64,000 bases of DNA from Pegea sp. RAD2-039 (taxonomy: Eukaryota; Chordata; Thaliacea; Salpida; Salpidae), in NCBI GenBank assembly GCA_034620365.1, contig JAQGEQ010000110.1:558001-622000 (forward strand), given 5' to 3'. Each line of letters begins with the position of its first letter. Within the stretch, counting starts at the first letter, position 1. The translations under genes were made by a program, and so were the position numbers. Shown here one piece after another: positions 40,001 through 55,500 of this stretch. The notes under the pieces are model-generated. The model was not told the origin of the DNA and made no database searches. It worked only from the letters and a program-made list of their open reading frames with translations.

Positions 40001-43000
40001 CTTTCTTTAAAAGAGCATCTCTATTCTAGCGATATTAAATCAAATGATAATAAGCTCTTGATTAAAGTTGTTTTTAATTCTCTGGTAAACCTCAGCTTTT
40101 TTTAAATTCTTAAATAGATGAAAATTAGAAGGATTTAAAAAGATCAAACAATTGATGATCATGACGAAGTAACAGTGGTGTGCATCAATCAGCTTTATTT
40201 TCAGTCTTTTAATCTTTTGCTGTATGATTAATGTTCAAGGTGAAAAAGAATTAGACGATAATGACAGAACTTCAAATTTGAAATGAAAGAAGAAACTTGT
40301 ATTAAGTTTGATCTACGGCTTACTGGTTTCAGTTCTACTGAAAAGTTTAAAAGTTATTGCCTAAAAAACTTTAAAAGACAGTAAACAATTAATATTACTA
40401 AATTATAAATGTTTTTTTTTCTGATAACATTGAGATAAACGCTTATGTATTAGAACTATATATTTACAGCAAGATGTACTTTTAACAAATTGTTAAAAAA
40501 GAAGCAATTTTTAAAGTTAAAATAGGAACCTTGAGATATTAGCAAACAATTTTAGTTTACAAAAATATTGCGCAACCATTATAGAAAAAAAATGAGAATA
40601 AGCCTTATGAAAGTTTGAAATTTAAACAAATTGTTTATAAAAATAATTTTTTGCGATCTTAAGTTGTTTTTAACTTATAATAAAACCCAAATAATTGTGA
40701 CTCATGAAATTGTTATCACTTTACTGATTAAAGTTCCAGGCGCTCGCCTTACTTAATGTTATATTGTAACCTGTGAGTTATTTTTATGATTTTGGTTTAG
40801 GAAGTAAATGAACTTTTAAGGAGTATTTAGTGGTCTTGAAACTATTTAAAATATATTGAGTGATGATAATATTTTTAGAAAGTGATAAATTCTTAGATCT
40901 TAAATTTAGATTTATAAAGTATTAAGGTAATAAGTGACATATGAGAAAACATTTAAAAATAATATAAATTTGACAAATGGTTGCATAAACATTTTCTCTT
41001 AATTGAAAGTTTTACTCAAATTAAAAACTGAAATTTATTCTCTGTATAAATGACTTTGAAAACAAACAGTTAATTATTTATTTTTAAATAAAGATAAGAT
41101 AAAAATCGTGACAAATAATATGCTTTTTTAGTTAATTTAGAACGAAGTCTTAGAATAGAGATAAAAACCAGCTTTTAATATTAGTTACATGACATAAAGA
41201 TACTTTTTACATTTTTTTCAAACTCAATAAATTGTTTGTAAATCTATTAGAATCATAAATTTTTCTCAATGACTGTAGAAACACAAGTAGTTTAACTTAA
41301 GTGCCATATGGTGTCTTGCAAGGTTTTATGTTGTTAAGAAGAACTGATCATTTATTTTCTTGCAGTTTTTTAAGGTTTGAAATGCTATAATTTTTGAAAT
41401 GATGAGAAAAATGCTGAAACAATTGTTTGACTTCTTACATAACTTATTCTTCGTTTTGTTTTAATTTCTACATTGTACTTGTTTAACTTTGATACCAGAA
41501 AACTGCTTGTTTGAAAATAAAATAATAAACTATTTGCAACTTTCTTAGTACTGCAATATATTTGAAAAAAACATTTTATAATCATAAAAGTAAAAAGAAA
41601 TGCTTTTTCTACAAACCGTCAACAACAATTGAAAAAAATACTTTCCTAGAGAATCTTCACATAATAATCTAATAAACTGTAAAAATAACTAAAACAGACT
41701 TTTTTATTTTTAATCAAACTACTAGAAATTAATTTTAAGTTACTAATTACAACTGTGTTAAGTAAGTTTTATGAGTATAATTATTCTAAGTTCTTAGCTT
41801 TAATATTTTTTGCGTAATTTTATATATTCTACTAAAAAATTGATTGATGACGATATGAATGAATATGATTTTTATTTTAAGCTACTACAGCTATATATAT
41901 ACAGTTTGATTACAAAACAAGCAAGGCAAACTTCAAACATTTAATTTTATATCGTTCAAAATGTTATAAATATAGCTGCTGTCAAAAGACATAGTTCCAG
42001 CATCTTTTCTTAGAATCTTTATTAAACTTTTAAACTCTTATTAACCTTAGTATAATATATAGGTTTGTTGAAAACAAGCATCAGTAATGATCACGATTTC
42101 AGATTTACAGAGAGCTAAATTAAATTTTTATTTCAGGATATTCGTTAAGACTTTTCTTACTACAGTTAATTTGAGAAAATTAATTTTTGAGATTAAAGCT
42201 AGTTTTTTGTTTATACTTCAATAAACATTTGATTTGTAACCACCAACTACTATTTTTACATAGTTTAACATTGGCAATCTACCAACAGGGCTTAAACTTA
42301 TCTTCGATTTTTTCAAAACTGTCTACTTTGGTAAGGCAGTCTGTTAAGGCTCAGTTTAAAACAACAGTTGTCAATAGTTTGTAGAAATAATAAAATGAAT
42401 AATAAAAAAGTCTTAATGGCATCAAAATTTCAGCAAATTTTATCATTATGAAAGTTACTAGTTTAAGTCTAGTCGAAAGATCAGATAATCTCTATTTTTT
42501 TATTCCTTTTTGAATCTTTTTTACTTTTGCAAAAGAATTTTAAGCAATGAAAGAAATTCTGCAATTGGTAGAGGAAAAGTTAATTGAAGCAAGTTTTCAT
42601 ACATATCATTTGAAGTTTAAAAGATCGATAAACTAAAAACCAAAAAACATAAATAAGAGAAAAGACGTTAAGAATGAAACCAGCAGTCTTAGCAATAGAT
42701 AGAAAACGATATTTTTGTAAAGCATAATATTATAGTTGAGATTTGTCAAACTAAGTTTACTTTATGACCTTTAAAGAAAAAAGTCTTCAAAAACCACTAG
42801 AAATAGGTCCCTTGAGATCTATAAGCAGAGTACTTGAGCTTGTGGAACACGTGGGCTCGATGTATAAAGTTTGACGCTTATTACTTGATTACAAAAGAGT
42901 TTTTGTGCATTTACAGATTCATTTGCTAACTGTAGTTGCGCTCATGTTGTTTATGGTTAATTAATGTAAACAATGCAATCAGATAAACAACCAACAGAAG

Positions 43001-46000
43001 CTTCAAATTATTACGTTCGTAAGGTAAGTTTTGAACATCTTTAATAAACTAGCTTCTTTAAATTTTAATTGCTACGCAGCTGAAAGTTACAATTAAAATT
43101 ATATTCAAAACTATTTAAGCTTTAATGTTTGATTCTTAATTAAAGCAGCTTTTTAAAAAGTTTTTTTATGTTATCTTCAGTTGTATCATTTTACTAAGGT
43201 TTTGCTTTTCAATCGATTTTTTATCATGTTTTGGGTAAGCTGAGCAAAAACGTTTGACATCAGTTTATTTGGCTCACAAATGAAATAATTAATGAAGATA
43301 AATAGGTGACTTAAATATTGTATAAATACAAAAGATAAAGGAAATTTTCATCTGCTATTTGAATTGGTTTATATAAAAATGAAATTTATTATGTTCAAAT
43401 GAAGGTAAAGTGGAAAATACATTTTTTGATATTAGTCTAAAATTAATAATAGCTTCTGTTTGATAATGTAACATTGACTTTGATAAAAATCGGTCAAACT
43501 AGTTGAAGATCAAGTGAAAAATTATAATGATAGAATATTATGTTACAACTATTATTTCAAAATAATTACAAAACTGTTGTAATAAGCTTTAACTGTAACA
43601 AGTTCTTTCCACTTGATATTCAAAATATTCATTTTAAGCACAGTTGTAAATCAAATAGTTGAGGTACAGTAAAAATTAATGGATAATGAAAGCTTTCAAA
43701 ACATTAAAAGCAATGTCAGTAAAACTTAAGTAAAAACATTTGTAATAAAATTCTTGGGAGATATAGTTACATTGTCAGTTAAGTAATTTGACAATACGTG
43801 GAATTAGATTTGGTTAAAGCTTCCATATCTAATTACTATGTAAGTAAATGATATCTTAAAACTATTTAAAATCTGTATCTTGCAATATAGGTTTGTGTAT
43901 CAATAGTTCTGATTCTGAGTCTATATGAAACTTAATGATTAAAGAAATTGCTGAAAATATCTTTCAGACAGTCTTAAGAGTAATTACCCCGAGCTAAAAC
44001 TTTACAAAAGCATTATTTACGATTTAAAACTTGCTAAGAATTATTATTTTTATAGGTTATAATTCAAAGATAAAGTTAACTTATTAAGATGTTAACAACA
44101 ACACAAAATATTTAAATTGTTTACAATCTTATTTTTCAACTTTTAATTAATTTTTTATTTGTATTTTTTGAGATCTATCGTTACTCTATATAGGTTTCTT
44201 GATACAAATTTTTGATATAATTTGATTCTAGAATAAGTATTATGTCGTTTCAAGAAAATCTACTTTGATTTACAGATGTACATTTGAAAAATATGACTTT
44301 TATATACCACAAATATGAATAACTAATTATTAAAATAAACTGAAAGTATTACTATAAAATGTATCTACTTTTTAATAAAGATGTTGATTTATGGAAGTTA
44401 ATAACTAAATTGTGCATGGCTTCTAAATTAAGTTTTAACAATAAAGCAACAATGTATAACTATTTCTGAGCTAGTAGATAATAAATGTTGTTTGTTTTAT
44501 TAACTTATTTATAATTTTAAACTGAATAACAAAACTATATGATAAAAATGTTAAATTGGTGGACTGACGTTCGTAATTTATTAAATTTGAATTAACTTTG
44601 AACCGTTTTAAGCTTTTAAAAAGATTTAATTTAATGAAGGTTAATGAAATCATTCGCTATAACCAAACACATCAGTAATAAATTATTTCTGAAATATTTC
44701 TATGATTTAATTTTCTGTAAAAACTAAACAAGTGTTTATTATGAGTCTGATACTGAAAGATTTAATTTTTAAATTGACACAAAATTGTATGCTAAAAAGT
44801 CAACTAGAAAAAATGATTTATTATTGATAAAGATGTCAAAAAAATCTACTTAAAGTTAATTTTTGTAAAATGTTAGCAAACAAGCTTGACTAGTAGTCAG
44901 TGATTTTGTAAAGTTATAAAAATACTTATATAGAAGTAAGTAAAATTAAACTGGGAACTTTAGAAATAATAAAAAGAAAGCATTGACAGATGTTGAAAAC
45001 CTGGAGAAAACGAGTTTTTAAGATGATTACACATTATACCTAAAAAAGAAATTATATGGATACAAATAGAAAAGGGATTGATAATAAATTTTTGAACCTG
45101 ATTAAACTTTTGACAATTTTATGTGAATTCAATCATCTTTTTCATTATACATAAGATAGATAATAAGAAAATAATGAAAAATTTATTAATTATATATTGT
45201 AGTTTTTTGGTCATTTAATTTTTAACATTTAATTTTGCAAAATGATAAATAAATCTAAAATATTGGAAAGTTTCCAGCTTTCTGTTCATTGATAAATTAA
45301 TAAAAAATTTTAGAGTGCTTTCCTATTTTGAAAAACAATTTTTTGACTTTTAATATTTTTTTAGTAAAAGATTGTGAAGCTACAAATAATATCTATAAAA
45401 TAAGAGCTTAGTAGATTTCGAATCATAAAATTTTAGTTGTTTGAGAAATTTTAGTTTAAAACTTATCAAACTTGTTTATTTAGTCAATTTTAATAAAAAT
45501 ACTATAAGCATCTTATAAACATAATTACATCTTACAAAAATGTAATTAATATCTAGTCTAGGTTAATCGATCAACTTTTTAATTGATTTTCGATAAAGAG
45601 CTCGTTTTAAAATTTATATTATCAGATTAACTCAAAGTCATACTAATTTTTAACCTCATAAAATTTCTTTCTCTAATATCGATTCAAAATAATACCGAAA
45701 ATTAGGTATAAATTTGAGGTTAGATTTAAAAAATCAATTAACCTTTTATGTTTTGTTTATAAATTGATTATTATTTAGATTTATCAAAAAGTTATTATCA
45801 AGATTATTTTCGAAAATATCTAAAGAGAAAATAAATGTTAAAGAATTAAATAAAACTAAAATTTATCAAGTTGTATGAATTTGTTTAAAACTCTTGTTTT
45901 TTTGCAATAACTAACCAATCATTTCGTAGATTTATATAAATTAAGAAGCTTGCGAAATAACGCCCTCTAGCGATAAGTATACAATAAATAAAGAAAAAAC

Positions 46001-48411
46001 TACTTATGACCTAGAATCCCACTGAACAAAATGTTAGTCTATCCAAGTATGTCAGTGAAATACGGTTAAAAATATAGGCTGACATTAGCAGTAAACGATT
46101 GTTGTAATCCATTTTAAGCTTGTAATTTGTCTTGTAACTGACTTTAAGCTAAATCTTTATTTGATTCTACAAATCATTTAACTTAATCCTATAATTTAGT
46201 AGTTTACAAGATAAAGTTGTTTGTAGAAGCTGAGTGTTCATATACTTAGAGTTAACTACACTATTGTTAAATAGACATAAACAATATACTTTAAATTTTA
46301 AATAGCAACAACGAAAAGTTCTTTTTAATAAAAAAATATATGTAAAATCTAAAATTTTGTTCAAAAAAAAAGATTTAAGTAATTTCCTCATCAAATAATT
46401 TGTAAAACTGCCAGTTTCCTAATCTTTTTTCTTCTATTTTGTCATATAAAATTTTTGATTCATAATTTACGTTTCAATCTTTACAGTGCATTTACTCTTT
46501 CCTTATAAATCTGAAATTTTGATTCCTAAGACCTTTCATTCATCTCTTCGCTAGTAATATTTTATCTTTGTTCGCTATAAAAGCTGTTGAACTTGTAACT
46601 CCCGGACATGCGTTTAATAAATAAATAAAAGATGCATTCTATTACAAGATTTTGATAAGTTAAGTTGTTTTAAACAGGTCTATTTGCGCTTTTTACAAAC
46701 TAAAATTTCGAATTCTAATTTTTATACAAGATGAAAACGTAAAATTTAGATTTTTAAGCATATAAATGGAATTGCGAAAAATATTATTAGAGTTTAAAGC
46801 AAAATAACACATCAATTATTGTTAAAATTAGATTTATTAAAACAAATAATCACATTAAATACTATAACCAAACAACTAGAAAAGTATTGTCGTTTAGAGC
46901 TATACTCTTAATACTATCAACTCAATAATATTAGCGATGCTTAACAAAGTTTTTAAATATTTTCTAAAATCTAAAAGTTCAAACTAATTACGAATATCGT
47001 ATATAAAACATTATTAAAAGATTAAGAAATATATTAATTTAAGAGTCAAAAAATTAAAAAAAAATCATTTAAATATCAAACAAGTTAATGAAAAATTAAA
47101 AACTATAGATTAACAATAAGTTTATTAGATAAGATATTAATATTTTCGTTATAAATCCTAAATTACCAAAATCTTTCTTGTTTTATCTTTAGTAAAATTT
47201 GTACTTATACTTGTCCTAAATAAATAAAGTATTTGAAGTAATTGAAGTTGTTTAGCTGAAAAAGTCAAAATTGAAATTCACAGAAGATAAATCCTGAAGT
47301 GATTTGTAAGTTTATTTATAAAAAAAAAGTATGTGATCAATAAACAAATTCCTATGAGAGTTCTTAAGAGTTTGAATCGTAGAATTCTTCTATAAATCTC
47401 ATTGACTATATGTCACGCTATTAAACATCAACCATATGACACTAAAGCAATGAACTCATATGCACGGTTCAAAAACTCGATTCACAGTTTTAAAATTGTG
47501 GTTTGTTAGGTTTCTTGTAGACTTACTTGTAGTTTTATCCATAAAAAGATTCCCAAATCCTATTTAGTTGGATTAAAAATATTTTTAGCTTTTCTTTAGG
47601 AAAATGTTCCTTCTATGATTATCTTGTTTGTAATAGCCCTTAGAGGGCATGCAAGCTCTGTATATCAGATGAATTACTGTTACAATTGATGACGTCATCA
47701 TTTGATTACTAAATTGAATTAGTCTTGATACTGATAATTGCTTTAAAAGAGTTTTTCTTTAGAATTTATTATTTTTTTACAAGTACAAATGAGAGTATTA
47801 AAGTGAAAAAAAGCTGAAAGACTGGAAATAATTGATTTTTTTACGAGTTAATTTTGCAAAGCAGTTTTTATTAATTTATTCTTACTAAATAAGAAATTGT
47901 TTCATTTTTGACACCAGAAGTCATTCTAATTGCCATTTGATTGAATTTTTCGGCATATTTTTATGTTTAACACTCACTAAATTTTGTACTTTATGATTTA
48001 TTCTTAATTTACAATTCTTTTAATTTCAACAATTACTAATTAATAACCAAAATTGTCATATAATTAGTTAGCTTAGTAATTAAGCATATTAGAGTATTTC
48101 AGTCCAATAATGATTTAAATGAAGCAATGAAATCTAATAGTACTTCTTCAAACAATTTAGTAAACAAATATCGATTGATAACATTCAATTGATGGATATT
48201 GAAGTCTCATATCTACACAGACTTTGACAGGTGTCTGATGATGTACAGACCTATCAGTTTTCAGTAGAAACATCACTTGTTACTTGTTGTCTGAATGTTG
48301 TACATCAGTCATCTTGAAAAAGAGTTTGAATGTTGATTCATTATTTAAAGCTTGGTTGGTTAAGATTAATTTATTAAACGAGGATTTTTGCGGAAGATTA
48401 AAAACTGACAT
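34083..48411. other. Gene-poor AT-rich stretch upstream of the ryanodine receptor gene
   Basis: About 14.3 kb with no recognisable coding region on either strand. The longest frames (such as 35342-35043, minus, 99 codons) are hydrophobic, low in complexity, and typical of AT-rich noise. No RNA gene, satellite or mobile element was recognised. The last ~1 kb should hold the ryanodine receptor promoter and 5' UTR, including the 14-nt palindrome at 47,687. Confidence 0.5.
47687..47700. promoter_or_regulatory. Palindrome TGATGACGTCATCA upstream of RyR
   Basis: A perfect 14-nt palindrome with a CRE/ATF-type TGACGTCA core, about 0.7 kb before the ryanodine receptor start codon. Two identical copies lie inside the gene (58,804 and 59,007). 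A bZIP-type binding site is a plausible but untested reading. Confidence 0.45.
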
Positions 48412-51400
48412 ATGGCTGACCTAGCTGATGATGAGGATCATTATTTGCGAACGGTAACTGAATCCAGAAACAAAAACTAGTTGATAAAATGATGTACAAG
48501 ACTTTGTTCTAAACTATTGTGTCTTTCAGGATGATGACATTTTTTTGCAATGTGTTGCAAAACAAGGTTCAGAGAAATATTGTTTAGCGGCTGAAGGATT
48601 TGCGAGCAAGTTATGCCGAGTTGAACCGATGATAGACAGTCAGGTACTATATTAAAACAAAACCAATTTTTTAGGTTGATTTGGTTCATTTTCTAGGATA
48701 CTCCTACAAATTCTTCCTCGTGTGTTTTTATTCTTTACCAGGCTCTTTCTTTAAGAGCGCTTCATGAATTATTATCAAGTCTGGAGGTTAGAACGAAAAA
48801 TATTCTGAAATTTATGAATTTTTCAAATAAATTTTGTAACAGAATTTAAATCAGAGACCATCTCAAACAAACCGTTCTTTGCTGTATGGAAATGCAATTC
48901 AACTAAAACATCGGCCAAGTGGAAAGGTTTGTTCTTTCTTCATCTTACTATTTAATTATTTACAACTGTTTTAGTTGCTTGCTTGCCTGAAATCTTCCAG
49001 CAGAGCTTCTGACAAGTTATCATTAGATGTTGGATTGAGTCATCAAGAAACAGGTATAACTGGCAACAAAATGATCATGTAATGTTAATCATTTGATGTT
49101 TAGGAGAGGATTGCTGGTGGACTGTTCATCCAGCATCCAAACAAAGATCAGTTGGTGAAAAAGTCCGAGCAGGAGATCGATTGCTGCTCATTAGTGTGTC
49201 TTCCGAGCGTTATTTGGTTTGTTTAGAATGAATTTTAACATCAATTTAGTTTCAATTTAAGTTAGAAAATAAGTTGACAGTTTTATAATGGAGTCTATCC
49301 AGAAGATTAAATAAAAGAAAGTATGAATGTCTATAAAGATCAATTTACTTTTGAATTAACTAAAAAATGATCAGAATTTCTTCTATAGCTAGTCTAAGTT
49401 GCAAATATGAGTTTAATAAACTACATTTTGTTACGTAAAACGTTGAAAAATAGTCTTTTAACTTTTGAATTAACAAATTGGAATACTTATAATTGTTATA
49501 AATTACAACGAACAAGTAGGTAAAGTAGAAATACTTTTTGTTCACTTGTTTATGGCTGATAAATTTACGCTTTTTGTTGTAAAAGTTGAAATTTATTTCT
49601 TGTGGTAGATTTACTATAAAGGTTTGAAATATTACAACAGTTATTTAGTAATTTAAAATGCAATCATTATTCGGATTAAGTGATTACTGAATTAATCAAA
49701 TAAGAAAAGAGAGTTTTGCACTTAGGTCTTGAAAAGCTTTTAAATGTTCAGAATATTTGTACAACATTACACTTGAAGAACAACCAATAAATTAATACAG
49801 TCTTTTTTTACTTTTATATTATATTATTTTAATCAAAACAAAATTTACTCGCTTGGTGTTTAAAACTAAATCTAAAAATTTTAGACTAGTATTGTAAAAA
49901 ATAATGTAAATAGCTAAACGAGTTTAATGCAAAGTTTTAAAATCAGTAATTAACTACGTATTAAGATAACATGTTATGTTTTAATAGCAACAGGTTTACT
50001 GATTGAATACTTCCAAAGTTACAACATAATGAATTCAATTCATTTCTCTTTTTCAAATTTATCTCTCATTTCATGCTTTTGTTAATTAATGATGTTATTT
50101 ATTTGTTGTAATTAAAGTAACAATTTTTAAATTGCCAACCATGTTTCCACCACTTCTATTTTAACCTTTCAAGAATATTTATTACAAAAGTACATTGTAC
50201 AATAGAAGCTTAGTCACTTTCCAATTTTGAAATGACTGACTCATTTCTAAAGATATCCTAGCTTTTACCAACCTTATAATCGCTAGTTTAATAAGCTTTT
50301 TTCAAGGTAATTAATCAAAAACATTCTGTATCATTATGAAGAAAGTTTTGTTTTAACTTTCTTTATTTTTCTTTCACTATTATAAATTTTCGAATTTATT
50401 TTATACATTTTCACAGCATTTTTTTGGTGAGCTGCATAGTGTCCAAGCTTCATTCCAACAAACGGCATGGAATGTAGGTCCAGTGTCTAGTCAAGCTGGC
50501 CAAACTCAAGGATACCTAAAAGGAAACGATTGTTTTCATTTGTGCCATTCTCATGTGAATGATTTTATGACAACTGCAAGAACGGAAAATCACAATCAGT
50601 AATTAATTGACTCAATAATTAATAGGATTGCTTCATTCAGTCAATAATTAAAATCGGAGATCTAAGAACATATTCTATCTTTATAAATATAATTGTTTAG
50701 CTTTGTTCAAATGTTTTTTAAATTTAACTTTTTAATATTAGATGTAATCAAGTCTATTTTAAAACTGGTTTAAAAGAAAACCAGCAAACACCAACAATTT
50801 GGCGTCTTGAATTAATGGGTGTCAAGTGGAGTGGATCTCATGTTCGGTGGGGACAACCGTTTCGATTATACCACGTGATGAGCGGTAAAATTAAACTTTT
50901 ATATTTTTTAAAACTATTCTATTTATTTGGTTTAAATAAAGAATAGATAATTTACAAAAATATAAAAAAATGTTTTTATCAAAACATTAAAAGTTATGAA
51001 AATTGGTTTCTACTTTAAGTAAATTACTTTCAAGTAAAGAACTTTCGTTATATTTATTATTGATACCTAAATTAATAAAATAAATTATTAAAACTTGTCA
51101 TAAATATCAAATAAAACAAACAGTCGTCTTCAGATGATAAAACTTTGATTGTATTATCAAAAAAGATATGTAAGTATTACTATTACAACAAATTGAAATC
51201 TATCGATTCATATTACTTTTTTATAACTATTTCTTATTTTAATTCTCAACTAGCGAATTAACATGTCTAATACTACAAATCTGAAATTTTTACTCTTGTA
51301 AAACTGTTAATAAAATAAATAAATTAGTTTTGATTACAGTTTTGACATCCAAAATTTCACAACAATTGAAAACAACAAACTAAAAATATTTTTTTTCTTT

Positions 51401-52519
51401 TCAAGGTCACTATTTGTGTCTCTCTGAAGATAGGGGTTTAGCGTTAGCTTCAACAAGAGATGCAACTAAAACATCTTCAGTTTTTTGTTGGCAACCTTCC
51501 AAGGTTCGATAACCATAGTTATACACTCACAAATTGTAATTTCTATAAAAACATTTAAACTTAATGGTTTTTTATTTTGTGTTTTTAAGGTTACCATACA
51601 TGTTTGTAATATCTTAAAAACAATCTCATAGCAACTAACATTAATTACTTTATATGCAGCTGCTTTAAGATCTCTCTTTGAGGAAATTGTTAAATAAAGT
51701 TTATTTTGGCATCTGTAAAAAGATATTTTTATCGAAATAATTGCAGTTAGATGCATGGTTAATAATTTTAAGCTCTAACTCTGACTTATTGAATTATATC
51801 TCCATAAGTTTTAACCTTTAAAAGATTATAGTTTAATCCAAATATTAATCTTATCTTCTTCGTAAACTTCATGTCCCTTTTGCTGCTTTCAAATATTCTT
51901 ATTTTATCTATGGAAATGTAAAATAAATTTTGATTTAGCTATAGAAGTATTTTAGGTTCATTTGTTGCTTTCAGGATAAAACTGAATCAACTAAATTCAA
52001 TGACACTGAAGATATGGGGGAACCGGATGTGAAATTTGGGGAATGTATCTGTTTTCTTCAACATGTTGAAACAGGTTTATGGGTTACATATCAGGTAAGT
52101 CAATCATTTAGAATTTAATTTTAAAATTACTAGCTTATATGATGTTTCAAACAGGCTGTAACAGCAAAAACTGCTCGTGGTGACAAAGCAAGAAGGGTTC
52201 GTATTACATTTTTAAAAAATCTCTTCTATTTTTGATTCGATTTTAAATTTGCTATTTAAAAAAATAAAGAAGTAAAAAAAATGCACAAAAAAAAAACATC
52301 GGAAACTCTTGTAACTAATTAAGCTCGTAAAGTTTTTTAATCTAAATTACTTTAACAAAGTATAAGTCGCAAAAAATTGACAGAAGCAAATTTTTAGGCA
52401 ATAGCTCACCATGAGGGACATATGGACGATGGTCTTTCATTATCATGTGCTCAGCCTCATGTTTCATCAACTGCTTCTATCATATTAAAAACTGAACGAA
52501 TTTTCTATGAATTTTTAAA
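48412..52519 (+). CDS. RyR: RyR exons 1-12: N-terminal trefoil and MIR domains
   Basis: Exons: 48412-48453, 48530-48643, 48697-48786, 48843-48926, 48975-49053, 49104-49216, 50417-50598, 50742-50884, 51406-51503, 51975-52094, 52155-52196, 52398-52519 (residues 1-410). Diagnostic matches are [16 protein letters not shown], the Gly-Asn-Ala-Ile stretch [22 protein letters not shown] (about 140-152), [19 protein letters not shown] (about 262-280), [14 protein letters not shown] and [10 protein letters not shown]. This is the cytoplasmic cap region, where many mammalian disease mutations cluster. The short exon 11 (14 codons) is supported by phase on both sides. Confidence 0.93.
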
Positions 52520-55500
52520 GTACAGTCAATTTTAGCAAGAGTTGAGTTGAAAGTTGATAAACTAACTGTTGGTTTTATCTTAAGTGACTTAACGTGGTTA
52601 GAGCGTCGTGGTCATGACAGTAACACAATGGTAATGAACTTCTATGAGTTCGAACAATGTGTTCATGATCTTTTAAGCTTTTTTCACGAACCAAAACTTG
52701 AAGATTCAACCGAGCAAGATGAAGATGACAGATATGAAGACCAACAAGTTTTATTGCAAGATCTAAAGGACAGGTAAATTGTGGTATCAGATCAATAAGA
52801 TTGCTGTAATGTCGTTTGCAGACAAAATTTCTTTGAAGAAGAAGGATGTATCAGTTTGATTCTGCAATCAATCGAAAAATTAAGTCTTGCAATTGGTAGC
52901 CATGATCTAACAACTTTGAGTGTTTCAAATCAATCTTGGAAACGTTTATTGGATTATTTATATTCGTTGCTTGCGGCAACTTTAAAGAACAACAGTTCAT
53001 CTTGCGCAAGACTTGCTAGTAAATTAGATTGGCTTGTGTCCCAATTGGATGGCCAGCAAGCTTCTGAAAGTTTGTTTTTACTAACTACTCCAATTTATAA
53101 ACACGCTGTTCAGTTTCTAGTTAGTTTGAAAATTAGCTATTTGTTTAAATTTAAAAGTCATTAATTACCAAAAGTTACCTTCAAACTTACGTTACTTGCA
53201 TTAGTCTATGAAAATCAAATCTTAAAAACAAATCGAAAAAGCTTTAATTAGTGTTTTTAACAAACTCACAATAGTGATTTGAAAACTGCTCTAGTGAAAT
53301 AGTTTATTTTTAACTGGTTACAACATTACCTAAACTTTTATATCATGATGAGTACGAAACAAAACCACAATTGCGTCATTTTACGCCATCGAATTTTGCT
53401 TTCTGATCTGTAAAACATTTTTATCGCTTAGGCACACTAGACGTATTAGTGGCAGTTATTGCTGGTAGTAATGAAGCTGTAAACATGGTAAAAGAAAAAC
53501 ATATTCAAACAATAGTTTCGTTCTTGAAAAGGCATGGAAGAAACTCTAAAGTTAGTTTTAATCAATGAACATCTTTTTATTCAGTTTTTCCTAAATAAAA
53601 ACTTTGATAAAAAATATTCGTTAAAAAAGCTAAAAATGTTCTGTTTGAAATTAGGTGATTGGAATCTTAAGTTCTCTGTGTGTTTGTAACGGGCTTGCTG
53701 TTCGATCTAATCAAGAATTGATTTGTGATAACTTGCTCCATGGTAGAGACATGCTCTTACAAACTGCTGAAATACCTCACGTGACAAGGTAACATCAATA
53801 GAGGATTCCACACAACTGGTAAACAAACTACTTACAGTGTTTGTCCGAATATTTATGTTGGTATTCGAGACGGTTGTGCTACAAACTGCAAATGGTACTA
53901 TGAAGTAATGGTGGAGCGTTGTAGTGTGACGTCATCAAATACACCACCTTTACTTCGAGTGGGCTGGGCCAATACACGTGGTTTTAGCCCCTATCCAACA
54001 GGTGGTAACTTCTATGGACAAAATGCTATTGGCGATGACGCTTTTTCGTTCTCTTACGATGGAGTTAGTTTATGGAATGGTGAGTTACGTGTTTGTGATT
54101 CCATCAAATATCAAAATCATTATCATTTAAAGATCATCAAGGATGTCCTGTGTCTCGATCCGGTGAATCTTGCTACTTCCGACCTGGAGAAGTGATCAGT
54201 TGCTGCTTGAATTTGGGTCAGCCCAGTATATCGTTTAGGGTCGATGGCTTACCTGTTCAGGGGATCTTTGAAGATTTTAACACCAACGGATTATTCTTTC
54301 CAGTTGTCAGCTTCTCAGCAGGAGTGAAGTAAGACAAACTGCAGCATCTTCATCTACTTGATCCGAGTCTTTATAGGATCCGCTTTTTATTGGGAGATAA
54401 CTCGAATGGTCAATTTCGCTTCTTTCCTCCTGAAGGATATCTTCCTTACATCGAGGCAAAGCTTCCGGATCAGATCCTCACTGTGCTCCCGTGTGAAATC
54501 TATGGAAGAAGTCCTGCTGATCCGGATCATTTAATTGGACCTACTTTTGTGCAAGAAAATGATGTGATCTTTGTTCCTCAGCTCTTTGACACACATAAGG
54601 TTTGATCTTTGAATCTTTTTGGTTTGCTTTTCAAAATCTTTTCAAAGATTGCTCTGACGCAAGAGCTCAAAGTTGTCGGAGCAAAACTTGCCCAAGCAAA
54701 CCATGACCTGTGGGCAGTGGATAGAATTCAAGATGGGTGGAAGTATGGCCCAGTAAGTAGACTGATGGACCAACTAACGAGAAAATGACCAACAATTCAC
54801 AGAATCGTGACCATGCCAAAAAGTTGAACCCGTGTTTGGTCGAATTTTCTCTACTTCCTGACCCAGAACGTAACTTCAACTTGGCCAAATCCCTTGAAAC
54901 TATTCGGACGGTAGTGGCATTGGGCTACAATATTGCTCTCTATGATAAAAATGCGGAACAAAGATTGAAGAAGTTGAAGTTCTCTCAAAGGTCAGTAGAA
55001 ACCAAAATGGTTTTTATCGTTTTGACTTTGAAGTAATTTTTTCTAGGTTCATGATGTCCAACGGGTACAAACCTGCTCCATACGACCTTAATGACGTCAT
55101 CTTGTCGAAACCGCTTGAAGATCTTGTTGACCAGCTAGCTGCTAATGGTCACCATATGTGGGCTCGTGAAAGAATTAGTCAAGGCTGGACTTACAATCTG
55201 CATCTAGTTAGTTGTCCTGTTTGATCAGACAACTTGATAATCACGTGATTTGCAGGATGTTGTGAAAAAGCGAACCCCAAGATTAATTCCATTTCATCTT
55301 CTCGATCGTTCTGTCAAGCAACTGAACAGGTAATCATGTGACCATCGTGATGACATCATCTTAAGCAGACTCTCAGGCATACGACCCGTGAATGGTTGAG
55401 GACACTGATTGCGCTTGGGTACGCAGTCCAAGCCCCAGTGATACAGACTAGTCAAAACACGGACAATTGTAAGTTAGGGACCTTAAAGTCAAATACTAAC

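Noticed and set aside
52520-52535. A 16-nt intron in the RyR gene between GTACAG and TTTTAG
   Set aside because: It would leave the next exon out of frame. A 65-nt intron ending at 52,584 (ATCTTAAG) restores frame and fits the usual intron size.
54667-54888. Minus-strand open frames antisense to RyR exons (also near 55,452-55,673, 56,186-56,431 and 56,987-57,256)
   Set aside because: They are shadows of the GC-richer RyR coding exons on the opposite strand.
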